Assembly (NCBI RefSeq): GCF_004345245.1
Contig: NZ_SLUQ01000001.1
Coordinates: 62,001-126,000 of the forward strand
Origin: Rhizobium sp. BK251
GTDB taxonomy: Bacteria; Pseudomonadota; Alphaproteobacteria; Rhizobiales; Rhizobiaceae
Direction of reading: 5' to 3'
Length of the DNA: 64,000 bases
In this document: positions 1 through 8,246 of the stretch, in pieces
Layout: each line of letters starts with the position of its first letter
Position numbering within the stretch: the first letter of the stretch is position 1
Made by a program: the position numbers and the translations under genes
Notes under the pieces: model-generated
The model's input: the letters and a program-made list of their open reading frames with translations, nothing else
The model's database searches: none
What the model was told of the DNA's origin: nothing

Positions 1-255
1 GGGAAGCGCGTGAAGCGCTACGAAGTGCCTTTTGCCGATGACGGCGGCACGCGCTGGCGCATCGTGGAGGAGTTCGACACCTCCCATCCGGTGGTCGATG
101 GCCTCGACGAGGATTACTTCGCAACCATCGTTGGCGAATTCCTTGCCTCGGGCGAAGGGGTCGCGGCGCCGATCGGCGACGCCCCGAGTGTTCTTGTGAA
201 TGCGGCGGCGATCACCGCATTTGCCGTCGCCTGGCTGGAGCGACGGACGCTCTGA
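1..255 (+). CDS. C-terminal fragment of a probable Gfo/Idh/MocA-type oxidoreductase
   Basis: The open frame runs from the first base to the TGA at 253-255, with no stop between base 1 and the GTG at 10. I therefore read it as the 3' end of a gene that starts before the window. The residues contain a stretch ending in VLVNAAAITAFAVAWLERR, which looks like the last helix of NAD(P)-dependent oxidoreductases of the Gfo/Idh/MocA type. The nucleotide-binding domain, which would settle the assignment, lies outside. The family call is therefore an inference from a short tail. A start at GTG 10 giving an 81-residue protein is possible but has no visible ribosome binding site. Confidence 0.5.
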   Translation, partial: GKRVKRYEVPFADDGGTRWRIVEEFDTSHPVVDGLDEDYFATIVGEFLASGEGVAAPIGDAPSVLVNAAAITAFAVAWLERRTL

Positions 256-258
256 CCG

Positions 259-661
259 TCAGGCCGCCTGGGCCGGCTTGTCGATCGGATGTTGCGAGAG
301 AAGGCCGACGGCCAGTCGGTTCCAGATGTTGATCGCGCCGATCGCCACGGCGATGTTCGTCATCTCCTCCTCGGAGAACTGCGCCTTCAATGCCTCGTAT
401 TCCGCGTCGGGCGCGCCCGTCTGGGCGATGTTCGTCACCGCATCGACCCAGCCGAGCAAGGCCCGTTCCCTGGCGTCATAGACCGGGGATTCCCGCCAGA
501 CGCACATCAGATTGATCCACTGCTCGCTCAGGCCCACGCGCTTCCTTCACATGCATATCGACGCAGTACGCGCAGCCGTTGATCTGCGAGGCCCTGAGCT
601 TGATGAGATGAATGAAGCGGCGCTCGAGCCCCGACTTCTGAACGTAGTCCTCGAGTATCAA
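259..661 (-). pseudogene. Frameshifted AhpD/carboxymuconolactone-decarboxylase-like gene
   Basis: Two minus-strand frames carry the two halves of one AhpD-like protein. The upstream half (476-661) has the LRASQINGCAYCVDMH signature with the redox CxxC-type pair (CAYC) and the following His. The downstream half (259-537) continues with the LSEQWINL...WRESPVYDARERALLGWVDAVT region typical of the family. They join if one base is removed from the CCC run at 533-535, giving EAR-GLSEQ. The family makes small alkylhydroperoxidase-type proteins of about 150 residues. The N-terminal part above 661 is also spread over several frames, and only a TTG could start the upstream half. It is either a decayed gene or a sequencing error; the scattered N-terminus favours decay. 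Confidence 0.7.
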
Positions 662-775
662 TCCGCTCGCTGATCCGCAAGAAATCGCGCGTCGATGTCG
701 GGAAGCAATCGCTTCGTTCGTCCTTGGATTGACCCGGTGAAAAGACGGGCTTCGGATCCAACAAGGAGAAAGGTC

Positions 776-1216
776 ATGAATGACACGGTCGAGACCCAGG
801 AGGGGCCGCGAGCCGGTGCAGCCGTTCTAGGCGGGCTGTTTCCCTATATCCAGGTGGATGGCGCTGCGAAAGCGGCCGAATTCTACACGCGTGCCTTCGG
901 GGCGAAGGAGGCCGAGCGCCTGCCCCTCGACGAACAGGGCCGCACCATGCACCTCCATCTTTACGTCAATGGCAGTTCGCTGATGCTGTGCGATTTCTAT
1001 CCGGAACACGGATTTCCGGCTGTGACGCCGCAGGGCTACACGCTCCAGCTTATTCTCAAGGATGCGGATATCGACGCCTGGTGGAAACGCGCGGTTGAGG
1101 CCGGCGCCGAGGTCGTCATGCCGCTGGACGTCATGTTCTGGGGCGACCGTTATGGCCAGCTTCGCGATCCCTTCGGGGTGATCTGGGCGATGGATGCGCC
1201 GGCGGAAACGAGGTAA
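776..1216 (+). CDS. VOC-superfamily protein, PhnB/glyoxalase-like
   Basis: The 146-residue protein has the betaalphabetabetabeta pattern of PhnB-like members of the vicinal oxygen chelate superfamily. It opens with LFPYIQVDGAAKAAEFYTRAF and ends with a GDRYGQLRDPFGVIWAM segment. Family members of this branch usually act as small-molecule binding proteins or resistance-like proteins, and the substrate cannot be told from sequence. The ATG at 776 follows an AAGGAG at 763-768 with good spacing. The frame is open further upstream to 695, but that extension does not look like VOC sequence, so I start at 776. It is divergent from the broken AhpD-like gene. Confidence 0.85.
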   Translation: MNDTVETQEGPRAGAAVLGGLFPYIQVDGAAKAAEFYTRAFGAKEAERLPLDEQGRTMHLHLYVNGSSLMLCDFYPEHGFPAVTPQGYTLQLILKDADIDAWWKRAVEAGAEVVMPLDVMFWGDRYGQLRDPFGVIWAMDAPAETR

Positions 1217-1288
1217 TGCAGCTGCATGCGCCGGGGGCGGATTGGCGCTGCCCGGCGCGTCATTTCGCCTGAGGGCGAAGCGATCGGC

Positions 1289-1516
1289 TTACTTGGTGAT
1301 GCAGGATCGTTTCATCCCGTCCTTGTTTCTCATCTTGGTGAATTTCGCGATCTGCCCGGCCGGACACTTCTTGTCGTCGTAAAGCACCGACTCGCCAGGT
1401 GATAGCGATGCCGACACTGGCATCGCCGTGACGACTTTCGTCGCCGCTTCCGCCGGCAGCGCCGAAAGAAACAGCACCGACGCACCCACAACTAGAAAAA
1501 TCCTGTAGCGCTGCAT
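1289..1516 (-). CDS. Small secreted protein, DUF6719-like
   Basis: A 75-residue protein begins with a clear Sec signal peptide (basic MQRYR, a hydrophobic core, then ALPAEAA as probable cleavage site). The mature part has two cysteines in a DDKKCPAGQIAKF...RSCITK arrangement. This resembles small periplasmic rhizobial proteins grouped as DUF6719, by memory of the family. The start at 1516 is supported by a GGAG six bases upstream. A longer frame up to 1633 only adds sequence in front of the signal peptide. Function is unknown; the two cysteines could form a disulfide. Confidence 0.75.
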   Translation of the reverse strand: MQRYRIFLVVGASVLFLSALPAEAATKVVTAMPVSASLSPGESVLYDDKKCPAGQIAKFTKMRNKDGMKRSCITK

Positions 1517-1663
1517 GCTTCGCTCCCAATAATTAGTAATGACTAATATATTGGTTGCACGGAATCCCGCAAGCATCGCCACCACAGGAGAAAGGCGTAG
1601 CCTCGCCATTGGCACCGCGCGTCGGCGCTTCATTTTTCGCCCGCCTCCGCTAATCTACGACCC

Positions 1664-4174
1664 GTGGATCAAATTGATGCTGAAAGCCGTGTGAAGCTGC
1701 CTGCTCCCTTCCTCCGCTGGTTTGCGGAAAAGGGGTGGCGGCCACGTGCTCATCAACTGGAACTGCTGGCGCGCGCCGAAGATGGCGAAAGCACACTGCT
1801 GATCGCGCCGACCGGCGCCGGCAAGACGCTTGCCGGCTTTCTGCCCTCGCTCACCGATCTCACCCGCCGCGGCAAGGTGCCGCCCGGCTCTGCCTTCACC
1901 GGCATCCACACGCTCTACATCTCGCCACTGAAGGCGCTCGCCGTCGATATCGAGCGCAACCTGATGAAGCCGGTCAGCGAGATGGGCCTGCCGGTGACCG
2001 TCGAGAACCGCACCGGCGACACGCCGAGCGCCAAGCGCCAGCGCCAGCGGCTCAATCCGCCCGATATCCTGCTCACGACACCGGAGCAGGTCGCTCTGCT
2101 GCTCGCCAATGGCGAGGCGACGCGCTTCTTCAAGGACCTGCGCTATGTGATCTTCGACGAGCTGCACTCGCTCGTCACCTCGAAGCGCGGCCACATGCTC
2201 TCGCTTGGCCTTGCCCGCCTGCGCCGGCTCGCGCCAGACCTTCAGACGATCGGCCTTTCCGCAACCGTCGCGGACCCCATGGACCTGCAGAAATGGCTGG
2301 TGGGGCAGGAGGAGGAACAGGAGCATCACGCCGGCCTCGTCATCGTCGAAGGCGGCGCCAAGCCGGACATCTCCATTCTCTCCACGGACGAGCATATCCC
2401 CTGGTCGGGTCATTCGGCGAAATACGCGATCCCGGATGTCTATCGCCAGCTTCTCGAACACAGGACGACGCTGCTCTTCGTCAACACGCGCTCGCAGGCC
2501 GAGATGCTGTTCCAGGAGCTCTGGACCGTGAACGAGGAGAACCTGCCGATCGCCCTCCACCACGGCTCGCTCGATGTCGGCCAGCGCCGCAAGGTGGAGG
2601 CCGCAATGGCGGCAAACAAGCTGCGTGCCGTCGTCGCCACCTCCACGCTTGATCTCGGTATTGACTGGGGCGATGTCGACCTCGTCATCCATGTCGGTGC
2701 GCCCAAGGGCGCCTCGCGGCTTGCCCAGCGCATCGGTCGCGCCAATCACCGCATGGACGAGCCGTCGAAGGCGATCCTTGTGCCCGCCAACCGCTTCGAG
2801 GTGATGGAATGCCAGGCGGCGCTCGATGCCAATTATATCGGCGCGCAGGATACACCGCCGGTCGGCCGTGGCGCGCTCGATGCGCTCGCCCAGCATGTGC
2901 TGGGCATGGCCTGCGCCGAACCCTTCGACATGCTGGAAGTCTACGCCGAGGTCACAAGCGCCTCGCCCTATGCAGACCTTTCCTGGGAGATCTTCGAACG
3001 CGTCGTGGATTTCGTGGCGACCGGCGGCTATGCACTCAGGACCTACGAGCGCTATGCCCGCATCCGCAAGACCAAGGATGGACTTTGGCGCATCTCCAAC
3101 CCGCAGGTCGCCCAGCAGTACCGCTTGAACCTCGGCACCATCGTCGAGGAGCCGATGCTGAACATTCGCCTGGTGAAGCGCAACGCGCTCGGTTCGCTCG
3201 GCCGCGGCGGCGCTCCCCTCGGCAAGGTGGAGGAGTATTTCCTCGAGCAGCTTTCCCCCGGCGATACCTTCATGTTCGGCGGCAAGGTGCTGCGCTTCGA
3301 GGGCATCCGCGAGAATGAATGCCTCGCCTCCCAGGCCTTCTCGATGGATCCGAAGATCCCGACCTATGCCGGCGGCAAGTTCCCGCTGTCCACCTATCTC
3401 GCCGATCAGGTCCGTTCCATGCTTGCCGATCCTGACCGCTGGCACCGATTGCCCGATCAGGTGCGCGACTGGCTGTCCTTGCAAAAGGACAAGTCCATGC
3501 TGCCGAATCGGGACGAGCTTCTGATCGAGACATTTCCACGCGGCAGTCGCGGTTATCTGGTCGCCTATCCTTTCGAGGGCCGGCTTGCGCACCAGACGCT
3601 CGGCATGCTGCTCACCCGCCGGCTCGATCGCGCTGGCGCCAAGCCGCTCGGCTTCGTCGCCACCGATTATTCGCTCGCCGTCTGGGGCCTGGAGGACATG
3701 GGCCTGCTGATCGCCAACGGTCGCCTCAGCCTTTCGGACCTCTTCGACGAGGACATGCTGGGTGACGATCTCGAAGCCTGGCTCGATGAATCCTTCCTCC
3801 TGAAGCGCACCTTCCGCAATTGCGCCGTGATTGCCGGCTTGATCGAGCGTCGCCATCCAGGCAAGGAAAAGTCGGGAAGGCAGGTGACGGTCTCGGCCGA
3901 TCTGATCTACGACGTGCTGCGCAGCCACGAGCCGGATCACATCCTGCTGCAGGCGACGAGGCAGGATGCTGCGACCGGTCTTTTGGATATCGGCCGGCTT
4001 GGCGCTATGCTTGAGCGAATCAAGGGGCATATCACCCACCGCGCGCTGGATCATATCTCGCCGCTTGCGGTGCCGGTGATGCTGGAGATCGGCAAGGTGC
4101 CGGTGTCAGGAGAAGCCCATGACGCCGTGCTGGCCGAGGCCGCCGACGACCTGATCGCCGAAGCCTTGGCTTGA
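1664..4174 (+). CDS. Ligase-associated DNA damage response DEXH-box helicase (Lhr-like)
   Basis: The 836-residue superfamily 2 helicase shows a Walker A TGAGKT (LLIAPTGAGKT), a motif II DELH (VIFDELHSL), a motif III GLSATV and a motif VI QRIGRANHR. A long C-terminal Lhr-type region follows. Length and order fit the ligase-associated DEXH helicase family, which is usually encoded with an ATP-dependent ligase, a metallo-beta-lactamase-fold exonuclease and PdeM in a DNA end-processing locus. Only PdeM is next to it here. The GTG at 1664 is the first start in frame and lacks a good Shine-Dalgarno sequence, so the exact N-terminus is uncertain. The gene is followed 20 bases later by pdeM, so the two probably share a transcript. 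Confidence 0.9.
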   Translation: MDQIDAESRVKLPAPFLRWFAEKGWRPRAHQLELLARAEDGESTLLIAPTGAGKTLAGFLPSLTDLTRRGKVPPGSAFTGIHTLYISPLKALAVDIERNLMKPVSEMGLPVTVENRTGDTPSAKRQRQRLNPPDILLTTPEQVALLLANGEATRFFKDLRYVIFDELHSLVTSKRGHMLSLGLARLRRLAPDLQTIGLSATVADPMDLQKWLVGQEEEQEHHAGLVIVEGGAKPDISILSTDEHIPWSGHSAKYAIPDVYRQLLEHRTTLLFVNTRSQAEMLFQELWTVNEENLPIALHHGSLDVGQRRKVEAAMAANKLRAVVATSTLDLGIDWGDVDLVIHVGAPKGASRLAQRIGRANHRMDEPSKAILVPANRFEVMECQAALDANYIGAQDTPPVGRGALDALAQHVLGMACAEPFDMLEVYAEVTSASPYADLSWEIFERVVDFVATGGYALRTYERYARIRKTKDGLWRISNPQVAQQYRLNLGTIVEEPMLNIRLVKRNALGSLGRGGAPLGKVEEYFLEQLSPGDTFMFGGKVLRFEGIRENECLASQAFSMDPKIPTYAGGKFPLSTYLADQVRSMLADPDRWHRLPDQVRDWLSLQKDKSMLPNRDELLIETFPRGSRGYLVAYPFEGRLAHQTLGMLLTRRLDRAGAKPLGFVATDYSLAVWGLEDMGLLIANGRLSLSDLFDEDMLGDDLEAWLDESFLLKRTFRNCAVIAGLIERRHPGKEKSGRQVTVSADLIYDVLRSHEPDHILLQATRQDAATGLLDIGRLGAMLERIKGHITHRALDHISPLAVPVMLEIGKVPVSGEAHDAVLAEAADDLIAEALA

Positions 4175-4194
4175 ATTTGGGAACGACAAACGTG

Positions 4195-4920
4195 ATGAAC
4201 CGGCTGGCGCTCGCCCGCGAGATGAATGGATTGGCCGCGCCGCCGGGCGTCGAGACCGCCGTGCACGGTGTGGCTGCCATCTGCGATCCGCTCGGCGCAC
4301 TCTACCTTCAGGATGCGGGCATCCTCGTCGTCTCCGACCTGCATCTGGAAAAGGGTGCCGCCTTCGCTCGTCGCGGCATGATGCTGCCGCCTTACGATAC
4401 GCTCGCGACGCTGAGCCTGCTTGCTGCGCTCGTCTCCCGCTACGACCCGCGGCTCGTGATCTCGCTCGGGGACAATTTCCATGATCGCGTCGGCTCCGAA
4501 CATCTGCCGGAGGCGTTTCGCACCGCCATCTGCGAAATGGCGCGCGGCCGCGAATGGATATGGATCAACGGCAACCACGATCCGGATGGCACCGTCGACC
4601 TTCCCGGCACCTGCGCCGACGAGATCCACTACGCCGGCCTGACGTTCCGCCACGAGCCCCGAAACGGGCTGCAGAAGGGCGAGATTGCCGGCCACCTGCA
4701 CCCTTCGGCGACAGTCCGCCGCCGCGAAAAATCGGTTCGCCGCCCCTGCTTCGCGACGGACGGCAGCCGCCTGCTGATGCCCGCCTTCGGCGTCATGACC
4801 GGGGGCCTCGATCTCCGCCACAAGGCCATGCGCGGCCTTTTCGACCAATCCTCCCTGATCGCCCATCTGCTCGGCAGGGACAGGATCTATTCCGTCCGCT
4901 TCGGCAACCTCGTCGGCTAG
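4195..4920 (+). CDS. pdeM: Ligase-associated DNA damage response endonuclease PdeM
   Basis: The 241-residue calcineurin-like phosphoesterase contains the metal-binding motifs in order: VVSDLHLEKG, SLGDNFHD, WINGNHDPDG, FRHEP and GHLHPSA. This is the full set for a two-metal centre. PdeM proteins sit beside the ligase-associated helicase in many Proteobacteria and are proposed to act on damaged DNA. The chosen ATG (4195, MNRLALAREMNG) matches the usual N-terminus of the family. A GTG at 4192 and a TTG overlapping the helicase stop at 4171 are alternatives. No typical ribosome binding site precedes 4195, so translation may depend on coupling to the helicase gene. Confidence 0.85.
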   Translation: MNRLALAREMNGLAAPPGVETAVHGVAAICDPLGALYLQDAGILVVSDLHLEKGAAFARRGMMLPPYDTLATLSLLAALVSRYDPRLVISLGDNFHDRVGSEHLPEAFRTAICEMARGREWIWINGNHDPDGTVDLPGTCADEIHYAGLTFRHEPRNGLQKGEIAGHLHPSATVRRREKSVRRPCFATDGSRLLMPAFGVMTGGLDLRHKAMRGLFDQSSLIAHLLGRDRIYSVRFGNLVG

Positions 4921-5064
4921 TCTGGCGGACGCTGACTGATCGCGCTTCGGCGCTCCGGAGACACTGCGCGTCTCCCGCTTTACTCATCGTGTAACCGTTG
5001 CGTACTTGCGCCCGCCGCAGCGCAGGCGATCATCCGCCGTGAAGTCGCATGGGAACCGGCCATC

Positions 5065-5310
5065 ATGAGTATCATCGACTTTTTTGCCTGGATCGTGCTG
5101 ATCGTGCTCGTCTTGAGCACCGTCGCCGTTATCGTCTTCCTCGCCATGCTGCCGGGCATGATTGCGAAGAAGCGAAACCACCCCTGGGCGCAGGCGGTGA
5201 CGGTCGGCGGCTGGGTAACCTTGTTTCTCGGCCTTGCGCTTTGGCCGCTCGTGCTGATCTGGGCCTATGTCGACGTTCCGCGCCCGTCGAAGTCGGAGGT
5301 CGCATCGTGA
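5065..5310 (+). CDS. DUF3302 inner-membrane protein (YiaW-like)
   Basis: This 81-residue protein has two hydrophobic segments (about residues 5-30 and 45-68) separated by a basic AKKRNHPWA loop, the pattern of DUF3302 proteins. In enterobacteria the homologue YiaW is encoded next to the HlyD-like YiaV, and the same pairing is seen here. The stop codon overlaps the GTG of the HlyD-like gene by four bases, so the two are surely co-translated. It probably serves as a small membrane partner of the membrane-fusion protein. No transporter gene is next to the pair. Confidence 0.8.
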   Translation: MSIIDFFAWIVLIVLVLSTVAVIVFLAMLPGMIAKKRNHPWAQAVTVGGWVTLFLGLALWPLVLIWAYVDVPRPSKSEVAS

Positions 5311-6248
5311 TCGTCGTCCTCCTGAACGTCTATCTCGTCATCCTGTTCTGCCTGGTGAAGTTTCGCATCGTTTCCTTCAATCTGTTCTGGAAGGTCTCGC
5401 CGGTCATCGTTCTCCTCTTCTTGCTGGTTGGATTGTTTATCCCGATGAACTGGGGTGCGCCGCAGGGACCGGCTCTTGTTGTCCGAAACTCCGTCGCAAT
5501 CGTTCCGAATGTGGCCGGTGAGGTCATCGACGTTCCGGTGCAGGCAAATACCCCGCTCAAGTCCGGTGACGTCCTGTTCCGCATCGATCCCGTGCCGTTC
5601 CAGGCGAAGCTCGATGCGCTCGAGGCGCAGTTGCAGCTTGCCAATCTGCGCGTTGCCGAGACCACGCGGCTGCAGACCACCGGCGCTGGCCGGAGCTTCG
5701 ACGTCGAGCAGGCACAGGCCGAGGCCGATCAACTGCAGGCTGAGATCGTCGGGGCGAAATGGGATCTCGACAAGACCGTCGTGCGCGCGCCCGCCGGCGG
5801 CTACGTCACCAATCTCGCCCTGCGTCCCGGCGCCCGTGTCTCAAGCCTGCCGCTATCGCCGGTCATGGCGTTCATTGATACCGCCGATACGATCATCGGT
5901 GTCGAGGTGCCGCAGATCGACGCCCGCTATGTCGAGCCCGGCCAGCCGGTCGAGGCGACGTTCAAGTTCATGCCCGGCAAGGTCTATCCCGGAAAGGTCG
6001 AAAGCATCCTGCAGGCGGTGGCGAGCGGCCAGACGCAGACGTCGGGCAGCGCCGTCGCGCCGGGCGCGATCCACACCGCGCCCCTGGTGGTCAGGATCAG
6101 GCTGGACGATGCGGAATTTGCCGCGCGCATGCCGGCAGGCACCACGGGGGACGCAGCCATCTTCACGGATCACGTCAAGGCAGCACATGTCATCCGCAGG
6201 GTGTTGCTGCGGCAGGTCGCCATCATGAACTACGTCATCCCGTTCTGA
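5307..6248 (+). CDS. HlyD-family membrane fusion protein (YiaV-like)
   Basis: The 313-residue protein starts with two membrane segments (residues about 2-18 and 28-47). It then has the lipoyl-like half motif (AGEVIDVPVQANTPLKSGDVLFRID), a coiled-coil hairpin of about residues 90-150, the second lipoyl half (VVRAPAGGYVTNLALRPG) and a beta-barrel domain. This is the layout of periplasmic adaptor proteins. The GTG at 5307 has GGAGG at 5296-5300 and overlaps the DUF3302 stop by four bases. A longer frame starting at 5049 runs through the upstream gene and is rejected. No RND or MFS pump lies nearby, as with the YiaV/YiaW pair elsewhere. Confidence 0.85.
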   Translation: MIVVLLNVYLVILFCLVKFRIVSFNLFWKVSPVIVLLFLLVGLFIPMNWGAPQGPALVVRNSVAIVPNVAGEVIDVPVQANTPLKSGDVLFRIDPVPFQAKLDALEAQLQLANLRVAETTRLQTTGAGRSFDVEQAQAEADQLQAEIVGAKWDLDKTVVRAPAGGYVTNLALRPGARVSSLPLSPVMAFIDTADTIIGVEVPQIDARYVEPGQPVEATFKFMPGKVYPGKVESILQAVASGQTQTSGSAVAPGAIHTAPLVVRIRLDDAEFAARMPAGTTGDAAIFTDHVKAAHVIRRVLLRQVAIMNYVIPF

Positions 6249-6276
6249 GCTTGTTTCGCTATGTCGCGGGAGCCGA

Positions 6277-6858
6277 TCAGTTGCACTGCTGCAATTGCTG
6301 CTGATAGCTCGCCGCCATGCTGGCGAAGCGCTGCGCCGTTTTCTGCAATTGGGCATTGCTGCGCCAGTCGCCGCGCTTGTAGCCGGTCGGGCCGGAATAG
6401 TAGGCGAGGTAGAGGCTGTAGGCGTCATTGAGCGGAATGCCTGTCGCCTGGCTGTTGCTGTAATGGTACCAGCCGATGAAGTCGATCGCGTCGGAGAAGT
6501 TGCTGCGCCGTCCTGACCAGTTGCCGGTTGCGGTCTGATAGTGGTCCCAGGTGCCGTCGAGTGCCTGCGAATAGCCATAGGCGGTCGAGGGGCGCGTCCA
6601 GGGAATGAAGCCGAAGAGCTTGGTGCGCGGCGGCTTCGCATAGGGGCTGAAGCCGGATTCCGTATACATCGTCGCCATCAGGATCGGCACCGGAACGCCA
6701 TATTGCCGCTCTGTGCGCTCGGCGGCGCGCTGCCAGCTGGTGAACAGCCCGTCGCGCTGGTCGAACACGGCGCAGATGTTTTTGGTCTGGTGCGGCGCTG
6801 TGGCGCAGCCCGCCATTAGCGCCAGAAGCATGATGATCGTGACGTTACGAGTACGCAT
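6277..6858 (-). CDS. Lytic-transglycosylase-like lipoprotein
   Basis: The 193-residue protein has a lipoprotein signal peptide with lipobox LMAGC, so Cys18 is the probable lipidated residue. An SLT-type lysozyme-fold domain follows: the sequence around Glu67 (MATMYTESGF) and AYGYSQALDGTWDHYQ matches the catalytic glutamate and the following GYSQ signature of soluble lytic transglycosylases. It would cleave peptidoglycan glycan strands from the outer or inner membrane. The domain is small and the gene stands alone. It is convergent with the HlyD-like gene, 28 bases apart. Confidence 0.85.
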   Translation of the reverse strand: MRTRNVTIIMLLALMAGCATAPHQTKNICAVFDQRDGLFTSWQRAAERTERQYGVPVPILMATMYTESGFSPYAKPPRTKLFGFIPWTRPSTAYGYSQALDGTWDHYQTATGNWSGRRSNFSDAIDFIGWYHYSNSQATGIPLNDAYSLYLAYYSGPTGYKRGDWRSNAQLQKTAQRFASMAASYQQQLQQCN

Positions 6859-6985
6859 GACAGGAAGGAACCTCTCGTTTCGAGAGATTACTGACTCGTA
6901 AACGTTAAGGAGCGGTTTTTACGCGAATGCGAGATGTCCTGCCATGCACCGCTCCCTGGCCACAGCCGCCCTCACGCGGTGACAT

Positions 6986-7423
6986 TCATCGATAGACGAG
7001 CACCGGCGTCTTCGAGTGGGCAAGCACCTTTATTGTCACGCTGCCGACCAGGAGTGCCGCAAGGCCCTTGCGTCCGTGAGAAGCCATGGCGATCAGATCG
7101 CAGCCGCGCTCCTCGGCGGTTTCGATGATCGCCGATGCCGGCTCGTCACTGGAAAATTGCGCCGTGCTGCATTCAGTGCCGATCGTTCTTGCGCGACCGT
7201 TCGCATCCGCAAGAATTCGCTCCGCCATTTGCTTGCAGTGCTGGTCGTACTCCTTGCGCGTCAGTTCGAGCTGCTCGATGGTTGCCGAAAAGACGCGGAA
7301 GGGTTCGGTGACGGTCAGTATCGTGGCCCTGGCGCCGACCTCCTGGGCAAAAACCAGTGCCTTTTCGACCGCACCCGTCGAAAGCTGCGAGCCGTCTGTC
7401 GGAATGAGAATATGTTTGTACAT
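6986..7423 (-). CDS. Universal stress protein, UspA family
   Basis: The 145-residue single-domain Usp protein begins with MYKHILIPTDGS. It carries the ATP-binding signature near the end (MASHGRKGLAALLVGSVTIKVLAHSKTPVLV, the G-2x-G-9x-G-S/T pattern), so it is of the nucleotide-binding type. AAAGGAGG lies just upstream of the ATG at 7423. A FixK/FNR-type box 52-65 bases before the start suggests induction under low oxygen, as known for several rhizobial usp genes. It is transcribed in the same direction as the HxlR gene behind it but has its own promoter region. Confidence 0.9.
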   Translation of the reverse strand: MYKHILIPTDGSQLSTGAVEKALVFAQEVGARATILTVTEPFRVFSATIEQLELTRKEYDQHCKQMAERILADANGRARTIGTECSTAQFSSDEPASAIIETAEERGCDLIAMASHGRKGLAALLVGSVTIKVLAHSKTPVLVYR

Positions 7424-7474
7424 GGTAGTCCTCCTTTATGTCCCGCAGCCTGAGACAGGATCGGAGGAGGCGCA

Positions 7475-7488
7475 TTGACGTGAATCAA
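7475..7488 (-). promoter_or_regulatory. FixK/FNR-type anaerobox upstream of the universal stress gene
   Basis: The sequence TTGACGTGAATCAA matches the TTGAT-N4-ATCAA consensus of FixK/FNR proteins at nine of ten fixed positions. If a regulator binds at the usual -41.5 position, transcription would start near 7440, leaving a short leader that carries the strong ribosome binding site of the usp gene. No good -10 is visible at the implied place, so activation would be essential. Confidence 0.6.
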
Positions 7489-7538
7489 GCATTCGACATG
7501 TCAGGAGGCCGGGCGTTCCCGCGGGAAGATGCCGGTGG

Positions 7539-8096
7539 TCAGCCGTCGCCTGTCTGGCGCGTCGCTCCCTGTTCCTTGAACAGGCGGTGCCGCCTTTCCC
7601 GCTCGGCCGCATATTCGGCGCTCATCTGTGGCTGCAGCTCCTCGCGGCGCATTGGTTCGCCACATGCCTCGCAGACCGGTCCGAAGCCCGGATCCTTGCC
7701 GCAGAGCTTGTGGATATAGGTGACGGCCGGCCCTTCCTCGGGCGACTTGCACCAGTGCTCGCCCCAGGCGCGGAGTGCCAGGATGACCGGATAGAAGGCC
7801 TGCCCCTTTTCGGTGAGGTGGTATTCGTTGCGCAAGGGCCGCTGGCTGTATGGCCGGCGCTCGATCATCTGGTCCGCTTCCAGCCTCTTCAGCCGCGCCG
7901 CCAGCATCTGCGGCGTTGCACCTGTCTGCGCCTGGATCTCCTCGAACCTGTGGCTGCCCATGAAGAGTTCGCGAAGGATGACGATCGTCCAGCGGTCGCC
8001 GACAATTTCCTGTGACCGCGCGACAGGGCAGGCGGTATGATCGTCGACAGTGTCGGTCATGGCCATTTTTGCAGTACCTTTCTTTTTCATAGGCAT
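7539..8096 (-). CDS. HxlR-family transcriptional regulator with C-terminal cysteine extension
   Basis: The 185-residue protein has the HxlR winged helix with the N-terminal conserved cysteine (TACPVARSQEIVGDRWTIVILREL) and the wing region RPLRNEYHLTEKGQ. After the HTH domain comes a tail with LCGKDPGFGPVCEACGEP, three more cysteines that could bind zinc or sense redox state. HxlR proteins often respond to electrophiles and aldehydes. The start could be ATG 8096, 8090 or 8066; only the last has an AAAGG-like ribosome binding site. It is divergent from the SRPBCC-like gene at 8247, and a perfect palindrome directly above its start is a likely autoregulatory site. Confidence 0.85.
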   Translation of the reverse strand: MPMKKKGTAKMAMTDTVDDHTACPVARSQEIVGDRWTIVILRELFMGSHRFEEIQAQTGATPQMLAARLKRLEADQMIERRPYSQRPLRNEYHLTEKGQAFYPVILALRAWGEHWCKSPEEGPAVTYIHKLCGKDPGFGPVCEACGEPMRREELQPQMSAEYAAERERRHRLFKEQGATRQTGDG

Positions 8097-8099
8097 TGA

Positions 8100-8114
8100 C
8101 TATGATGATCATAG
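8100..8114. promoter_or_regulatory. Perfect 15-bp palindrome, probable HxlR operator
   Basis: CTATGATGATCATAG is a perfect inverted repeat with a one-base centre, four bases upstream of the first ATG of the HxlR gene at 8096. On the minus strand it contains a TATGAT that could be a -10 element. It also lies between the divergent HxlR and SRPBCC/isochorismatase genes. Binding here could repress the regulator and control both directions. Confidence 0.55.
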
Positions 8115-8246
8115 GTATATATGTTGCGTTACCGATGACGCAAGAGCGCTCGGCAATACCATGTCTGACCACGCAAACGGCGTCGCGCTGCCGCGGCTCG
8201 CCGGGCAGGTATCTTTTGTTTCAATTCGCCAAAGTGAGGTGCCCCC

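Noticed and set aside
1655..4054. 799-residue open frame opposite the helicase gene
   Set aside because: GC-rich strand shadow: the plus-strand frame has all helicase motifs, the opposite frame has none and is rich in His, Arg and Glu.
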